Part shown: piece by piece, positions 22,888 to 23,001 of the stretch
Position numbering within the stretch: position 1 is the stretch's first letter
How the letters are laid out: each line of letters opens with the position of its first letter
From: Ruminococcaceae bacterium UBA5391
GTDB taxonomy: Bacteria > Bacillota > Clostridia > Oscillospirales > Acutalibacteraceae
DNA length: 23,001 nucleotides
Direction of reading: 5' to 3'
Assembly (NCBI GenBank): GCA_002410755.1
Contig: DHOL01000052.1
Coordinates: 8,505-31,505 of the forward strand
Notes under the pieces: model-generated
Database searches by the model: none
Told to the model about the DNA's origin: nothing
What the model saw: only the letters and a program-made list of their open reading frames with translations
Translations under genes and position numbers: made by a program

Positions 22888-23001
22888 TCATATTGCAACT
22901 GATCTTCCACTAACTGATTTTTTAATGTACTCGACGATTGCTTTATCTTTTTCCGGCTGTGTCCACAAATTTACACTAGAAAAAGCCAGTATGGACACTG
23001 A
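22888..23001 (-). CDS. C-terminal fragment of an unidentified protein (cut by window edge)
   Basis: An open frame of 37 codons enters from the right edge and ends at TGA 22890-22888. It reads SVSILAFSSVNLWTQPEKDK and then AIVEYIKKSVSGRSVAI, a plausible soluble C-terminus with a final amphipathic helix. It converges with lysR, leaving 73 bases between the two stops with no strong terminator. I do not recognise the family. The evidence is an uninterrupted frame and protein-like composition only. Confidence 0.45.
   Translation of the reverse strand, partial: SVSILAFSSVNLWTQPEKDKAIVEYIKKSVSGRSVAI

Noticed and set aside
1..23001. CRISPR arrays, insertion sequences, phage genes, defence systems, tRNA or rRNA genes
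   Set aside because: No regularly spaced direct repeats, transposase or integrase motifs, or tRNA-like cloverleaves were noticed on either strand; the window looks like stable chromosome.

Overview
The window looks like a chromosomal segment of a Gram-positive anaerobe of class Clostridia, plausibly Oscillospirales/Ruminococcaceae. The grounds are strong GGAGG ribosome sites, consensus sigma-A promoters, T-box riboswitches, an L20-type infC leader, and the housekeeping order rnc - Elp3-like radical SAM - smc. The genus-level guess rests on general protein character only. No tRNA, rRNA, CRISPR array, insertion sequence, phage gene or defence system was seen.

Left part (1-8367, all minus strand): a compact block transcribed right to left. 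It runs SpoU-type rRNA methyltransferase, dprA, topA, trmFO, plsX, rnc, a short Elp3-like radical SAM gene and smc (cut by the window edge). Four junctions overlap by 4 bases (ATGA three times, TTGA once) and the rest are separated by 16-52 bases, so it reads as one translationally coupled housekeeping operon for DNA topology and uptake, tRNA/rRNA modification, RNA processing, phospholipid initiation and chromosome packing.

Middle left (8388-9784, minus): the infC-rpmI-rplT operon with a consensus promoter, a roughly 170-base structured leader, an AUU start on infC and a strong terminator. The leader holds a terminator hairpin whose 3' arm can pair instead with the leader 5' end, matching the known logic of L20-controlled attenuation.

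Centre (9843-14706): two small plus-strand genes of unknown function (a Cys-rich basic 60-residue one and an acidic 70-residue one) converge on a minus-strand patatin-like hydrolase gene through a bidirectional terminator. Next come the M3B oligopeptidase gene pepF and an HD/HD-GYP signalling gene that is split by a +1 frameshift.

Centre right (14707-17305): a long non-coding stretch holds a standalone promoter-to-terminator transcript that looks like an unannotated small RNA, plus further hairpins. After it come ilvE (minus) and cstA (plus), divergently transcribed, each behind its own T-box riboswitch. The specifier codons read as CUC (Leu) for ilvE and probably AUC (Ile) for cstA. This tRNA-sensing pair, coupling branched-chain amino acid transamination to a CstA-family transporter, is the most interesting arrangement in the window.

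Right part (19297-23001): a P3A-type (proton-pump-like) P-type ATPase gene and a divergent lysR regulator share a short AT-rich control region. Overlapping promoters there surround one inverted repeat. The last 114 bases are the 3' end of an unidentified minus-strand gene.
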